Of a stretch of DNA of 64,000 nucleotides, positions 10,864 to 22,123 are shown in pieces. This DNA comes from Dioszegia crocea (lineage: Eukaryota > Basidiomycota > Tremellomycetes > Tremellales > Bulleribasidiaceae). The stretch is taken from contig BCKK01000005.1 of assembly GCA_001600615.1 (NCBI GenBank), positions 1,823,559 to 1,887,558 on the forward strand, given 5' to 3'. The notes beneath the pieces are model-generated. The model saw nothing but the letters and a program-made list of their open reading frames with translations. It was not told the origin of the DNA and searched no databases. Within the stretch, counting starts at the first letter, position 1, and the number at the start of each line of letters is the position of its first letter. A program made the position numbers and the translations under genes.

Positions 10864-12184
10864 ATCTCTACGCTTCTCGACAATGTACATTATTCCCCCT
10901 TCCCTTTCCCTCACCCACACCCCCCACCTTCCCGTTTAACACTTCACGCCTTCATTCGACCTCACACCCCTTCACACCCCACCCCGCGCACCCCTTCATT
11001 CGACATCTAGACGCCTATGCGTCGACTAAAAGCATACGAGCCCACCCTTGACCCTGTGCACTATCACTCTCACTCATCGGCTCGGGCGGGCAAGGGCAAC
11101 CATACATGGCCCCTTGACTGTTCATTTCTCACTTCCATCGACAACGCGACATTTCCGGACACACCAAGATTTTCCACCATTTCACCCCTATTCCGCATCT
11201 TTCTCCCCCTTCCCTTCCTATTCCGGGCTACTGTTCCCCCCTTCCTATCCATTCACACCACGGCACGGACGCTACAACGACGAAACTTTTCAGCATAGAG
11301 GCGGATCTTAAAAACAGTATAGGGTATGGAGTTGTGGCCGAGGCTACGATTTGTCTTGTGCCCTATTGTATATTAGCGGATGGCGTGTGGGTGGGGGGGT
11401 TTGCTAGGCTTAGGAGGATAGATAGTAGCGTATGACAGAGTGCACCAGCCATGTAGTAGTGCTTTCGAATGATGATAGAGTAGCGGCAATGACCGTTTTG
11501 CGGGGCCCTGAGGAACAAGCTCGAGCTCGAGCTCAAAGCCAAAGCGCTGGACCTGTGCAACGCTGCTACACCCATCCCCCTCCTCTAATCCCTTCCCATA
11601 GCATTCTCCAGCCCTCAGCTCGCTCGCTCGCTAGTCGTGTCGTTTCGAACTCACTGAACGGCGTCAAGTATAATAGAAAGGGCAAGATCATAATTTCACG
11701 CACCGCCCGGCTACACCCCAAACCCCATTCCCCCCTGTGCCTCGCTACGACCCCCTACGTTCGCCTAGACATACCCACGCATTCTACGATCATACCCCAA
11801 CTAGTCTCAGTCTCCCATCTCCCAGAGCAGGATCTCTGGTGAGATCTAGTGGTGGACGAAAAACTCTACTGCCCCCCTTTATCGGGGTACCTTTGGGGTA
11901 ATATTGAGCTTGAAGAGCTTAAGCCTCGAGCTCGTTGACGACCCCTTCATCTACGACCTAAGAGTGAGTTGTCCCTTCACTCCTGCCACCTACGTCCTCA
12001 ACTTGCCAGGCTCTTGTCGCACTCTCGTCTCTCTTCACTCCATCCTGGTCCGAGCTGACATTCCGCAGCGACTCCATACCTCAACGCATTCAACGAGCAC
12101 GACCTCCATCACGTCAAAGCTATCAATCCCCTCTCATCATCTCAATTACCGCCTGGACATCTATCCATAGTATACGATCACACC
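10864..12184. other. Long 5' region of the RRM-PUF gene
   Basis: These 1321 bp separate the importin stop from the RRM-PUF start. The first 450 bp are C-rich and low in complexity with repeated CCTTCATTCGAC. A GAGCTC-rich stretch lies at 11520-11533. A likely 5'-UTR intron spans 11964-12068 (GTGAGT donor, GCTGAC branch, CGCAG acceptor). No convincing separate gene is visible. Confidence 0.45.
11964..12068 (+). other. Probable 5'-UTR intron of the RRM-PUF gene
   Basis: The donor GTGAGT at 11964 pairs with a GCTGACATTCCGCAG branch and acceptor ending at 12068, about 115 bp before the start codon. Both signals match the intron style of coding introns in this window. A long leader intron would suit a regulated RNA-binding protein. 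Confidence 0.45.
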
Positions 12185-15100
12185 ATGTCCCCTCCTCGAC
12201 CTTCCGTCTCCCCTAATACCCCCTCGGGCCCCACCGTAACGCCCACCAAAACCCCTCGGACATCCCTCTCCCCACCCGACCCTAATGCTCGAACACGGGA
12301 GGGCCGAACACCGCCTCCAGCACCTTCTGCAGCGTACGCCCGTCGTGCGCGGGAGATTATGGAAGATGAGGGTGTGGTCGTGCCCGTTGTCTCCGTCAAG
12401 GATCTAGGTGGAGAGGTCGTTGCTCCCGAAGAGGCCGAAGGGGTTGAAGTTGAGGTAGGCTTCGGTGGAGGTTATAGACGAGCTCGGGCTGGGTAAGTCA
12501 TTACCGTTGAGAAGTCAGGATTAAGCTGATTATCAGTACCATGCCTTCCAAACTTCAAGAAGCGGACGAAATCCCATCATCACCCAACACGCCAGAAGGC
12601 TACGTCCGAACTTCAGCCCTTTCCCCAGCCTATCCAGTCGGATCCTCCCCTTCTCGTCCTTCACTCCGACACGCCACATCCTCGGGCACCGGTATTCCCA
12701 CCTTAGCCGACACACGCCTTAACTCCCCTTCCAACCGTCCCCGATCTGGTTCCCTGGGCTTACCTCAACATGCCCTCGGTAGCGCATTTGGGAATAGCCC
12801 ATTCAGCAAATCTTGGCTTGCCAACCCTAGTACAGCAGCCAACACCGGCGGTCCGGCCAGATCACCATTACACCAGAATGGGACTGAAGAGCTTGAAGAT
12901 CCTCAATCGCCTTATTCTCCAGATGGCGTCACGGGCGGTTCGACGGGTCATCTCAACTTTTCAACTCTGGACTATCTGGGTCTGGCAGAGGGCAATGAAC
13001 ATTTGTCACCGGCTAGTATGGCGGAAGTGCGTAATCAGGCTCAGAAGGCTATAGCGCAGAGTGGGCCAGCGAGTCGGTTACGCGCGAATACCGTGTCGAA
13101 CTTTGCACGTCCGCTTAGGCAGTCAGTGGTGGAGATGACGGATGATTATGGGTCTCCGGCCCAACGACGCGATCAGCAGACCCAGAGCCAAGGTCAGGGT
13201 CAAGGTCAAGGAGATCAATACTCGGGCTCATCACTTACTGGGGCGATGGAGCATCTGGCAATGTATGATGCGGGCCTGATGGGTCTTGATACGCCATACG
13301 GATATAAGGAACCTCATCGACCTCGAGCCATCACGGTGGGAACGCTCGATAATCCCAGGAGGGGCGTAACGAGGAGTTCATACCTCTCTTCCATCCCCCA
13401 ATCGCCCGTGGGGATATCTGGAGAGTATGGCGCCTACCCTTCATTGTACAACCCGCTCTACGGTCCGCCAGGCGGTAACATGTATGGTATGCCACCGCGG
13501 GGTACACGATCGAGGGATAACTCTATCGGCGGTCGAGGACCGAGAATGAGTATCAGCTCGCATACCTCTCGAGCCGGTACGCCGGATTATGATCGAGGCC
13601 AAGGCGGAGGCGGAGGGATGGGGATAGGAATGGGTATGAACCCGCAAGTACCAACTCGGAGTCTGTGGATTGGGAATTTAGATGTGGGGGTTACGAGCGA
13701 TACCCTTTTGCAGGTCTTTACGGGTTATGGGACGATTGAGAGTGTTAGGATGTTGCCGGAGAAAGTCAGTTCAGTGCCACCCTGACTCTCCTCGGTGCTC
13801 CAGCTGACAGAGATAGACTTGTGCATTTGTAAACTTTATCGATAAAGTCGAAGCAGTCCGAGCACGGGATGATGTGCTCAATCGCCTAGGAGGTCATATC
13901 TCTGCTTTATCCGAGACTGCTCCCGTCCGGATCGGGTTCGGCAAGATTGATTCAGCTCCAGCTGGGTTAAACACCAGTACAATCGCTGCTCCACCGCCCG
14001 GATTGGTATTCACGTCCGGTAACGTCAACGTCAATCCCAATCCCAATGTCGCTACCGCTGCGATCTCCACCCCTGTTCCTGGCCCCGCGCCGATCCCAGC
14101 CTATCCTACTTCGCCCGAACAATCAATGGAACAGACATCTATGCCTACTCGAGCGCTGTATATTGGGAGTATCCCCGCTCCGACTAGCTCGGCCACGCTC
14201 TTGCAGATCTTTTCACCTTTCGGTCCGGTCGAGTCGGCAAGAGTACTGCCACACAGAGTAAGCTGGATTGAACATAGTGTCGAGACACCAAGCTGATATG
14301 ACAGTTCTGCGGGTTCATCAACTTTGAACGACTAGATTCCGCCGTATCCGCTCGAAACGCCCTCAACGGTCGCGATATCCTCGGATCAGATATCGGACCT
14401 ATCCGAATCGGTTTCGCTCGCGTCCCTACCAAGACACCCCTCATTGGCGGTCCCGAGACAGACCTCGACCTCGCTCGTTCTCCCGAACGATTCGGCGAAG
14501 CGCTCAGCACGATCCAGGGTGCTGAGGCCGTCTCGACTCAAGCTCAACTATCACCCTCTGGCGGTGGAGTTGAGAACTACCGGTCCCCTTTGGTGATTGA
14601 CCTGGTCAAGGCGGGTGTGCATGAGCAGGTACTTGAAAAGGGTCTGGGAACGGGCGCGGATGGATTGGCGGTGAGCGAAGAGCAAATGATCATGCAGGTT
14701 CTCAGTGCTGGTTTGCCAGGCGAGGACGAGGATGTGCGCCTTGCGGCAATTGCAGGCGAGCATAGGGCTGCTGCGATGTATTACTCGGCTATCCCTGTTA
14801 TGGGTGATGCCGGGGCGGGACAGCCTTATAAGCGATTTGACGTGGGGCGGTTGAAAGAGTATAGAAAGAGGCTTGAGTCGCCTGAGATGAGCCAGCAAGA
14901 GGTGGATGGTTTGGCACTGGAGCTTATTGAGGATTGTGCAGAGGTACGTCCTACTCCTTCTTCGTGGGGACTCTAGCTGATATACTACAGCTCGCAGCGG
15001 ATCATATAGGCAATACGATAATTCAAAAGTTATTCGAAAGAGTCTCATACGCAATCCGAATCGCCCTCCTCGAACGCGTCGCACCCCATCTCGCAATGGT

Positions 15101-16797
15101 CGGCGTACACAAAAATGGAACATGGGCAGCTCAAAAGATTATCGAATGCAGCGTGACGGAACCCGAACGACACATTATCACTTCCAATCTCCGACCTTTT
15201 GCGCCGCCATTGATGTGTGATTCTCTTGGTAATTATGTTTGTGCTGGAACGCTCAAGTTTGGATCACCATTCTCGGATTACGTGTTTGATGCGATGGCGG
15301 ATAGGATGTGGGATATTGCGCAGAATAGGTTTGGAGCTAGGTGTATGAGGACTTGTTTGGAGAGTGTACATTGTACGGGTTATCAGAAGGTGAGTCTTTG
15401 GTTTGGGTTGGGTTGGGTTGGGATGGCCCTAAGTGGGAGGTTGAGAGAGGCATGGTAGGGGCTGGGACTGTGATTTGGGCGACATTCTTGGTGAAGGGTC
15501 AGACTGGGGAAGATGGAGGGGATATAACGGATCAAGATGAGAATCTTCTTGCTGACTCTTTCAGAAACGAATCTCGGCTGGAATCATCTTGAATGCAATC
15601 CCGCTATCTACCAACCCCAATGGCGCTTTACTCTTGACTTGGCTAGTCGACCAATCCAACTTGCCGGGCAGATATGGGTTACTCGCTAGTCGTTTCGCGC
15701 CGCATATCGCGCATTTGTGTACGCACAAGTTGGCTTCGTTGACTGTTTTGAGAAGTGAGTTTTGGTCCATGCTCCTTATTTCTTGAGCCTTCCGACTCGA
15801 GTCCCTGTCAATCTTTCTACTCCCCTACACCGTACTGTCCATACTGTCTACGAACCAAATCTGACCCCATAGTCATCTCCCAAACCTCCGAACCAGCCGC
15901 CTCATCCTCCCTCCTCTCCTCAATCTTCACCTCACCCGCCGATCTCACCCTCATCGAAGTCCTCAGTGACGCCAACAACGGCGCCCAAATCATCGGCAAA
16001 ATCCTAGCCACAAGCACCATCCCGCCAGACGAGAAGGAAAAAATGGTCACTGCCGTCCGGCGCGTCTTGCCAGGAATCAAGGCCACCTCCACCCCGCCCT
16101 ATCGCCTACTTCTCGAAGCTGTCGGTCTTCCCGTTCCGCCAAGCGCTGGACCTGGGATGTCACCATACGGCAACTCTGGACGTGGTGCTTCGCCGAACGG
16201 GCCTGGTGGTTGGCAGCAGCAGCACAGTAATGGTGGGAATCGGTATGGTGGTGCTGGGCACATGGGGCAGGCAGGGGCGGGCGGTTATGGGATGTATCAG
16301 TCCAATGGGGGTTATGCGAATGGTGGCCTGGCGCCTCATTCGGGTGGTGGTGCTGGTGGACATGGAGGACGAGGAAGTCCAGGTGGGAACTCTCCTCGGA
16401 CCCCCGTACCTCATCATAGAGGAAGGTTGAGTCCTGCTAGTCAGATGATGTCGCCTGGATCTGATCCTTTCAACCCTGTAACTTTTGGCTCGATTCTCCT
16501 CTTTACCTGATTGACTCTGATTGTGCTATTGCTGATCCTCCAGTTCGCCTCGCCTAGCATCGATATGCCATACCTCCAAGCCCACGGTCAAGTACGCCTG
16601 ACGAACGGTATGCCCGCTATGCAATTCGAACAACAGCCAAACTTTGGTGGGTTGGGCATTATGGGTTCTGGATCTGGCCAGGCGGCTATGGGAATGTATC
16701 ATCAGCAATCTATGGTGAGCTTTTCCTCTACATCAGTACGAGTGACTGAAGCTGATGAACGTAGAGCATGTATGGTCGATCTGGATATCAGACCTAA
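12185..16797 (+). CDS. RRM-PUF RNA-binding protein (Jsn1/Puf1-Puf2 type)
   Basis: The start CACCATG at 12185 is followed by a long Ser/Pro-rich disordered region with GQGQGQGD repeats. The first RRM begins RSLWIGNLDVGVTSDTLLQVF with RNP1-like CAFVNFIDKVEAV after an intron. The second begins RALYIGSIPAPTSSATLLQIF with FCGFINFERLDSAV. A Pumilio-homology domain follows: HIGNTIIQKLFERVS, GVHKNGTWAAQKIIECS, DSLGNYVCAGTLKFG, RFGARCMRTCLES, NPNGALLLTWLVDQS and NNGAQIIGKIL. The C-terminus is Gly/Asn-rich and low in complexity. This RRM-plus-PUF layout is that of fungal Jsn1/Puf1 and Puf2, which bind 3' UTRs, often of membrane-protein mRNAs. Stop TAA at 16795. The intron near 15390-15560 holds a G-quadruplex motif. 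Family is firm; targets are unknown. Confidence 0.92.
15405..15422 (+). repeat. Canonical G-quadruplex motif in RRM-PUF intron
   Basis: Four GGG runs at 15405, 15410, 15415 and 15420 are separated by TT loops, on the coding strand about 16 nt after the donor site at 15390. It resembles a telomere-like GGGTT array but has only four units. Confidence 0.7.
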
Positions 16798-17271
16798 GGC
16801 CCAAAACTCGCCCGAAAACCATCACGTTCACCCACTTCTATCGCTATGCCCATCACACCTACCCTCTTGTCATTCTCTGACACCTGTCTGAAACCAACGA
16901 AAAGGAGGAATGGAACTTATACACCATACTCCACACACGCAAATAACGCATATATACATTCTACCTCTTACGCATTGTTTATAGTTCTTGATGAAACATA
17001 CCATACTGTACTTTCTGCACGCGAGCCTGACGACACTGATGGTGGTCGCATTGCAAAGGATCTAGCTATAGGGACTGATGCGACACTGCAAGCTTTCAGA
17101 TTCGAGTCGAAACTGTAGTCATTGATATGTCTAATATCATCTCATCTATGTATAGTGTCCGACTGGTCAAAGTGCTAGCTACTCTACGAGTCAATCGTGC
17201 CTAGTTCGTATGTACATGGTCAAGACCAGTGACCCCCCTTCCCCTTCCCCTCCTCTCTCCTCTCCCCCGCT
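16798..17271. other. Convergent 3' region
   Basis: These 474 bp lie between the stop codons of the RRM-PUF gene and the secreted-protein gene. The sequence is AT-richer, and a CCCCTTCC-rich stretch lies at 17226-17272. I see no gene. Confidence 0.5.
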
Positions 17272-17940
17272 CTACTTGGCAGCGGCAGCAGCCCGACGGG
17301 CCCTGAGGTTCTTCTTGGGCTTGAACTGCCTGGCCTTGATGATCTTCTGGGCGCGGGTGAGGACACGAGCGCGACGGGTAGATCGACGGAACTTAGCCGT
17401 GTTGGTGTTGCCCTCGCTAGTGGGCTGGCATCCTCCGTCAGAGGCCTGAGTAAAGGGTCAGCCTCGTTTTAGGTTCCAGCAGGCTGGGAAGGCAGAGGCA
17501 GGTACTTACAGTAAGGGGACAGTCGGCGTCGTTAGTGGCGGAGCCAAGGCTGGAGAGGGTGCCGTCCGCGTCGTACGAGCAGAAAACGGTGTCGGTGCTT
17601 TGTATTGATCAGCACGCTGTTGGGACAGACGGAGTACGGTCCTACTTACAAGTATCGACACTGCTGAGGAGGGCCAGGACTGGAGCCTGACAAGGCTGAT
17701 GTGCCAGCGGTGGTAGTGATCGTGGAAGGGCATACGACTGATTCATCAGTATGAGCGCGTGGAGAGGATGGGAGGGTGCATCACGTCAGACTCACAGTAA
17801 CAGGTGTTTGAACCAGATTCAAAGGCACGAGCAGCAAGACCAGCCTTGGTGGCACGCTCGCCAGTGCGAGGGGTGACAACTGCAGCCTGGGCCGACAGCA
17901 AGAGAAGGAGTGAAGTAGCGAGGAAGGAGTTGGCGAACAT
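17272..17940 (-). CDS. Small secreted Cys-containing protein with basic tail
   Basis: Four exons (17796-17940, 17650-17737, 17510-17597, 17272-17445) give 164 residues. The N-terminus (FANSFLATSLLLLLSAQAA) is a clear signal peptide. The middle carries spaced cysteines (NTCY, FVCPSTITTT, PGPPQQCRYF, VFCSYDADG, DADCPL, GGCQP), a pattern I recall from small secreted basidiomycete proteins. The last 45 residues contain no cysteine and are about 40% Arg/Lys (FRRSTRRARVLTRAQKIIKA, then FKPKKNLRARR), ending in a poly-Ala patch. Several dibasic sites could be cut by a Kex2-like protease. Codons end almost always in C or G, suggesting strong expression. A TATATA element lies about 165 bp upstream. Splicing restores one continuous frame, so the model is good. 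The function is unknown. Confidence 0.8.
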
Positions 17941-18101
17941 TGTTGATTGTGGATTATGAGACTGGCTCTAAGTGTGTATGTGTGCAGTGATTAAAAGTGA
18001 GACTAGCTCGAGTAAGAGAAATCGAAGTTGAGAAACGAGTGTGGGTGTTGGAAACGAAAGTAGAAAGTATAATGAGAGAAGGAAGTGGGCGTGAAGTCGA
18101 C

Positions 18102-18110
18102 CTTATATAT
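18102..18110 (-). promoter_or_regulatory. TATA box of the secreted-protein gene
   Basis: ATATATAAGG on the minus strand lies about 165 bp upstream of the ATG at 17940. It suits a strongly expressed gene. Inferred from sequence and position. Confidence 0.5.
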
Positions 18111-18389
18111 CACAGTTCTAAAAGTGACCTTGGCACCGCGAAGGACACTCGCACCTAAAGATTACTAGCGTGACGCGGAGACATCAACATGATTGTCGGA
18201 CGCGTTTTATGGCTGGTTGTGGTATATCATAAAAATACCCTCTAAGGCCCTATCTCCGAAGGTCGGAACCACGTCACGGCCGAAGATAAACCTCCGGTAA
18301 TTACCTCAAGTAGCAGAAACGCGAGATCTTATCGTTATCGCACACCCGGGGACTAACCCTGAGATCACCCGGTCCGGCACGTAACGTTC

Positions 18390-18407
18390 CTGAAACGCGT
18401 CGTTTCG
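18390..18407. promoter_or_regulatory. MCB-like element ACGCGT in a palindrome
   Basis: CTGAAACGCGTCGTTTCG contains ACGCGT, the MluI cell-cycle box bound by Mbp1/Swi6-type factors, flanked by GAAACG and CGTTTC arms. Thirteen bases (CTGAAACGCGTCG) recur at 46858-46870 upstream of an orphan gene. Confidence 0.4.
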
Positions 18408-19300
18408 CCGTAACGCCGTGACGCTTGTTTTGGCTGTGAACGCCTCTGCGTGGTATATACCCGTAGCTCGCGCTTGCTAAGATCTAAGAGGATCTAAGAC
18501 AGACCAGCCACCTTTGCAGAAGCTTCTAGAAGCAATGTTGCTCCGGTCAAGCATGCATGTGCGGTTATTAACAGAGCATCGGAGAGAAAACCGCTCGATC
18601 AGATCAGATGAGCGCGCCTTGCGATCTCTCGCGACGGCTCGTGAGTCGCGACTGAAAAGTCAATCTCGGATGTGCCGTAATAAGATGTTACAGATCGCGT
18701 CATGGTGCTCGGTGGCGCACAGACGTCAGACCGAGGGCGGACAGGTTCTGTCGCAGATAGCGGGGAAACTATTACGGGTGGGCCTGTCTGAGACTCTGAG
18801 CGCAGGTATTTCGATCGTCGATACTACCGGGGACTTTGCGGGACTTTGCAGTATTCATGTCAGAAGCTTGATGGTGACGAAAGTAGCAAGGGGCTGTGGC
18901 TCGCAATAGTCGAAGTTGAAATTGCAAGCCTTCTAGCTAGGCTCGAGTTTCGGACAGCTATAAGCTCCGACGAGCGTTGGGCGGCAATGCACCACTACAT
19001 ACGCTGAGATTCTAGCGTCTCATTTGTTCATGCCTCTGACTGACATCTGCTCTCGCTATCAAAGTCATCCTATGCATAAGTTTGGATGACACAAGGCAAG
19101 GAGGAGCTGGTGGAGGTTATATCCTCCGCCGCGACGGACGTTTCTCGGTATATATGCGGCAGTTCTCTTCGGACCTCGGCGCCGTCCTCCCGAGCAGCTA
19201 ACCTATCCGCCGACTTCCATCTCTCTTCTCTTGTCCTTACATCTCACACCTCTCATTTCCATCACAGTACTGATCACCCTCTGACCCAGCGACGGCCACC

Positions 19301-20613
19301 ATGTCAATCACCAACACCTGCTCTCCCGAGGGTATCAAACCCTACAGCATCTCCGCCCAGGGCATCTCCGCGACCTTCATTGCGCACGGAGCGAGGTTGA
19401 CCCATCTTCATGTCAAGGACAAAGATGGAGTCGAGAGGGATGTAGTTGTGGGCTACGATGACCCCAGTGACTACTACAAGGACACGCAGACCAATCGGAC
19501 GTATTACGGCTGCATAGTTGGGTGAGTTCTTGCGAGTGGGCACTGTCGATCGGAAAGCGGATCATGCCGATTGGGCCCAGATGCTATTTGGCGTGCTTGA
19601 CCACTTGCTGATCCTGATAGACCATATGCCAACCGGATCCGAGGTGGGAAATTCACGATTGATGACAAGGAGTATCAAGTGGACTGTAATGAGCATGGCG
19701 GGGCCAACACTCTGCACGGCGGGAAGGACGGTTACGATGCTGTAAGTTGCCACTTCTGTCAAGATCGGGTGAGATCTCGCTGACAATACAGCGGAACTGG
19801 GACGTCACGGAAGTTTCTGATTCTGCTATTACGTTCAGCTTGTATGATCCAGCTGGAACGAGCGGATTCCCAGGAGCAGTGGTATGTCCCCCTTTCACCC
19901 CTCCTTCATTCCGACCGCTGACGGTATAGCAAAATTATGTCACATACGCCCTTCTCTCCTCACCCCCTCGCTTCGTAGCCACTTCAACCTCCATCTCCCT
20001 CACCGCTCGAACACCCATCATGCCCACTACCCACATCTACTGGAACATCGGCGCCTTCACCTCCCCTACCGTAACCGAAGACACACTCCATCTACCCAAC
20101 TCCCGCCGCTTTGTCGTAGGCGATAAGATCCTCCAACCCACTGGCGAGATCAAGGAGTTGGCATCGGGTGACGATCTGAACTTCTCGACACGGAAGAAGA
20201 TTGGGGAAGGGGTGATGGCTCAATTTTGTGGCGAGGGAGCGACCGGAATCGATAATGCTTTCATTATCGATAGCCCCGCGTCAACTCTGCCAGCTAGCGA
20301 GTGGGGTTCTGGTCCCATTCAGCTGGAATGGACAAGTCCGGATACTGGAATTCAGATGAAAGTCCGGACGAACCAACCGTGCGTCCAAGTCTACGCTGCG
20401 GCGGCGCAGGACGGGTCGATCCCGCTCAAAAAGGCGCATAGTGGGGGGAAGAGCACAGGGTTTTTGGAGAAGAATGGGTGTGTGGTTATTGAGCCCCAAG
20501 GGTGGATTGATGGGATTAATCAGACGCAGTGGGGTCAGGCAGGGGAGCAGATTAAGGGACCAGGTGATGCGCCGTATGTGAATTGGGCAGAGTATAGCTT
20601 TGGTACAGTGTAG
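19301..20613 (+). CDS. Aldose 1-epimerase (galactose mutarotase)
   Basis: Four introns interrupt about 340 residues. The enzyme interconverts alpha and beta anomers of aldoses such as galactose and glucose. Conserved blocks: GPYANRIRGGKFTID (exon 2), NEHGGANTLHGGKDGYDA, NYVTYALLSS, the active-site region THIYWNIGAF, GIDNAFIID, VYAAA and the catalytic-glutamate block VIEPQGWIDGINQ. The start CACCATGTC at 19301 has a good context, and a TATA element lies about 150 bp upstream. The stop TAG (20611-20613) is only 47 bp from the stop of the convergent cyclophilin. No signal peptide, so cytosolic. Confidence 0.93.
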
Positions 20614-20660
20614 GAAAGGGAGAATGCAAGGTGTTCTAAGCTGAGCAAAGTGGCTATTGG

Positions 20661-21635
20661 CTAATTCTTGGCCTTGACTACGCCGCAATCCTTCACCGTT
20701 GCCAATTTGTCCTTGCTGGGCATCTTGCCTTCTTTGTTGCCTAGCTTCTCGATGGCTTTGATGACGTCCAGGCCAGAGACGACTTCGCCGAAGACGACAT
20801 GTTTGCCACTGCAATTGTCAGCGGTGTTCCAAATAACTCGAGTCCCGCCCTCTGGCCAAACTGTGAGGGTCGCTTTCGAGTAGGCAAGTCTCAAGAGAAC
20901 TTACTCGAGCCACTCGCACTTATCAATGGTCGTGACGAAGAATTGCGAGCCGTTGGAGTTAGGACCAGCATTGGCGCTAGACAACAGTCCGACCTCTGGA
21001 CACATGAGCTGATGTACCCATACCAAACCTCGAGCTTCAACTCACTATCGTGCTTCTTGACAAACTTCTCATCGTCAAACTACACAGATCAGCCTTTGCC
21101 CACAGGAGACATCAAACCCCCGACTGGGCCATTACCTTGACTGGCACGAAGACTCACCTTGCTTCCGTAGATGCTGTGCCCTCCTGTCCCATCCCGATTC
21201 TCGAAATCTCCACCTTGGAGCATGAAACCAGGGATGACGCGGTGGAAGGGTGAGCCCTTGTATCCGAATTTAGGAGGTAGGGGGGTTGTACCGTCTGCTT
21301 TGAAGCCTGTGGCTAGGCCTCGGAAGTTGGCTGCTGTCTATGGGATCAGCTTATGGACACAACAGCTGGAAGGAAAGTGAATCGGTGGAGTCTCGACCGA
21401 AGATAGGGAAGCGGATCATAATCGGAGAGTCGGGGGGATGGATGAGGGAGTATCGGATGGACACACCTTCGGTGCGACATCATCATACAGCTTGAATTCC
21501 ACTCTTCCAGCGGGTTTGTCTGGTCGTCTCAGCAGGGCGAACCACAAATAGTCACAAACGAGTAGTAGGAAAAGGTCACTTACCAGCAATGGAGATCTCA
21601 AAGAAGACGTTAGGAGTGGGTTTATCGCCGGCCAT
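20661..21635 (-). CDS. Cyclophilin-type peptidyl-prolyl isomerase
   Basis: Six exons encode a compact cyclophilin domain of about 165-175 residues. It reads [38 protein letters not shown], then the catalytic block [45 protein letters not shown], the cyclosporin-contacting Trp in CEWLD, and [16 protein letters not shown]. It ends VVKAKN. The active-site Arg, Phe and Gln are all present. The start ATG (21633-21635) gives a protein with no leader, so cytosolic or nuclear. An upstream ATG near 21800 followed by an intron-like segment (around 21704-21743) could mark a spliced leader or, less likely, an N-terminal extension. Confidence 0.92.
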
Positions 21636-22123
21636 TTCGTTCAAAAAGACTCGATTGGATGCCAATGAGCTGGGTGGTGTAGGTCGATCAATGTCGAGTC
21701 TATGCGAGAAATCTGATTTGAGAGGGGGAGTATAAGTACCTTGGTCGAAGAGGGCTTGCTTTGTTCCTTCCCGTACGTCGCCAGGGCTCTAGAATGGTAG
21801 GCATTCCTTTGTCGAGGCTTTGTGTACCCGCTTTCGGTAGAGCGGCGCCGAGGGTCCTTTCCTGGTGGAAGGGCCGTGTAGTGTGAGTGAGTGATTCAGG
21901 TATCGATGAATTGGTGACGAGATAGATGATGAATCGCTGTTCGTGAGTCCTGATCAGTCATAATGTAGACTCGTAGAGTCTGAGCTCGCGGTGCTCCGCT
22001 CATCCGAAATCTCCTGTGATGAGTAGGGACGATACATGAGTGATCGCAACCCCAAGTCACAACCTTACTCACCCTGCCACCAATCCACAATGGTGCATTC
22101 TTGCGCTTCACACCCAATCCCAA
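21636..22123. other. Intergenic region, cyclophilin promoter and Leo1 3' end
   Basis: These 488 bp hold the leader of the cyclophilin, with a possible 5'-UTR intron near 21704-21743, and the downstream region of Leo1. I see no separate gene. Confidence 0.4.

Larger units (their letters stand above)
17941..19300. other. Divergent intergenic region with atypical composition
   Basis: This gap separates the secreted-protein gene from the mutarotase. A TATA element for the left gene is at 18102-18110 and one for the right gene near 19148. The core (18180-18960) is rich in CpG and CGG/CCG. It holds a 131-codon open frame (18514-18909) with Arg- and Ser-rich content and no recognisable domain or splice sites, which I do not call a gene. 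An MCB-like palindrome is at 18390-18407. Confidence 0.45.

Noticed and set aside
18514..18909. 131-codon + strand frame in the 17.9-19.3 kb gap
   Set aside because: Arg/Ser-rich, no domain, no splice or promoter support, and CpG-rich DNA lengthens chance frames.
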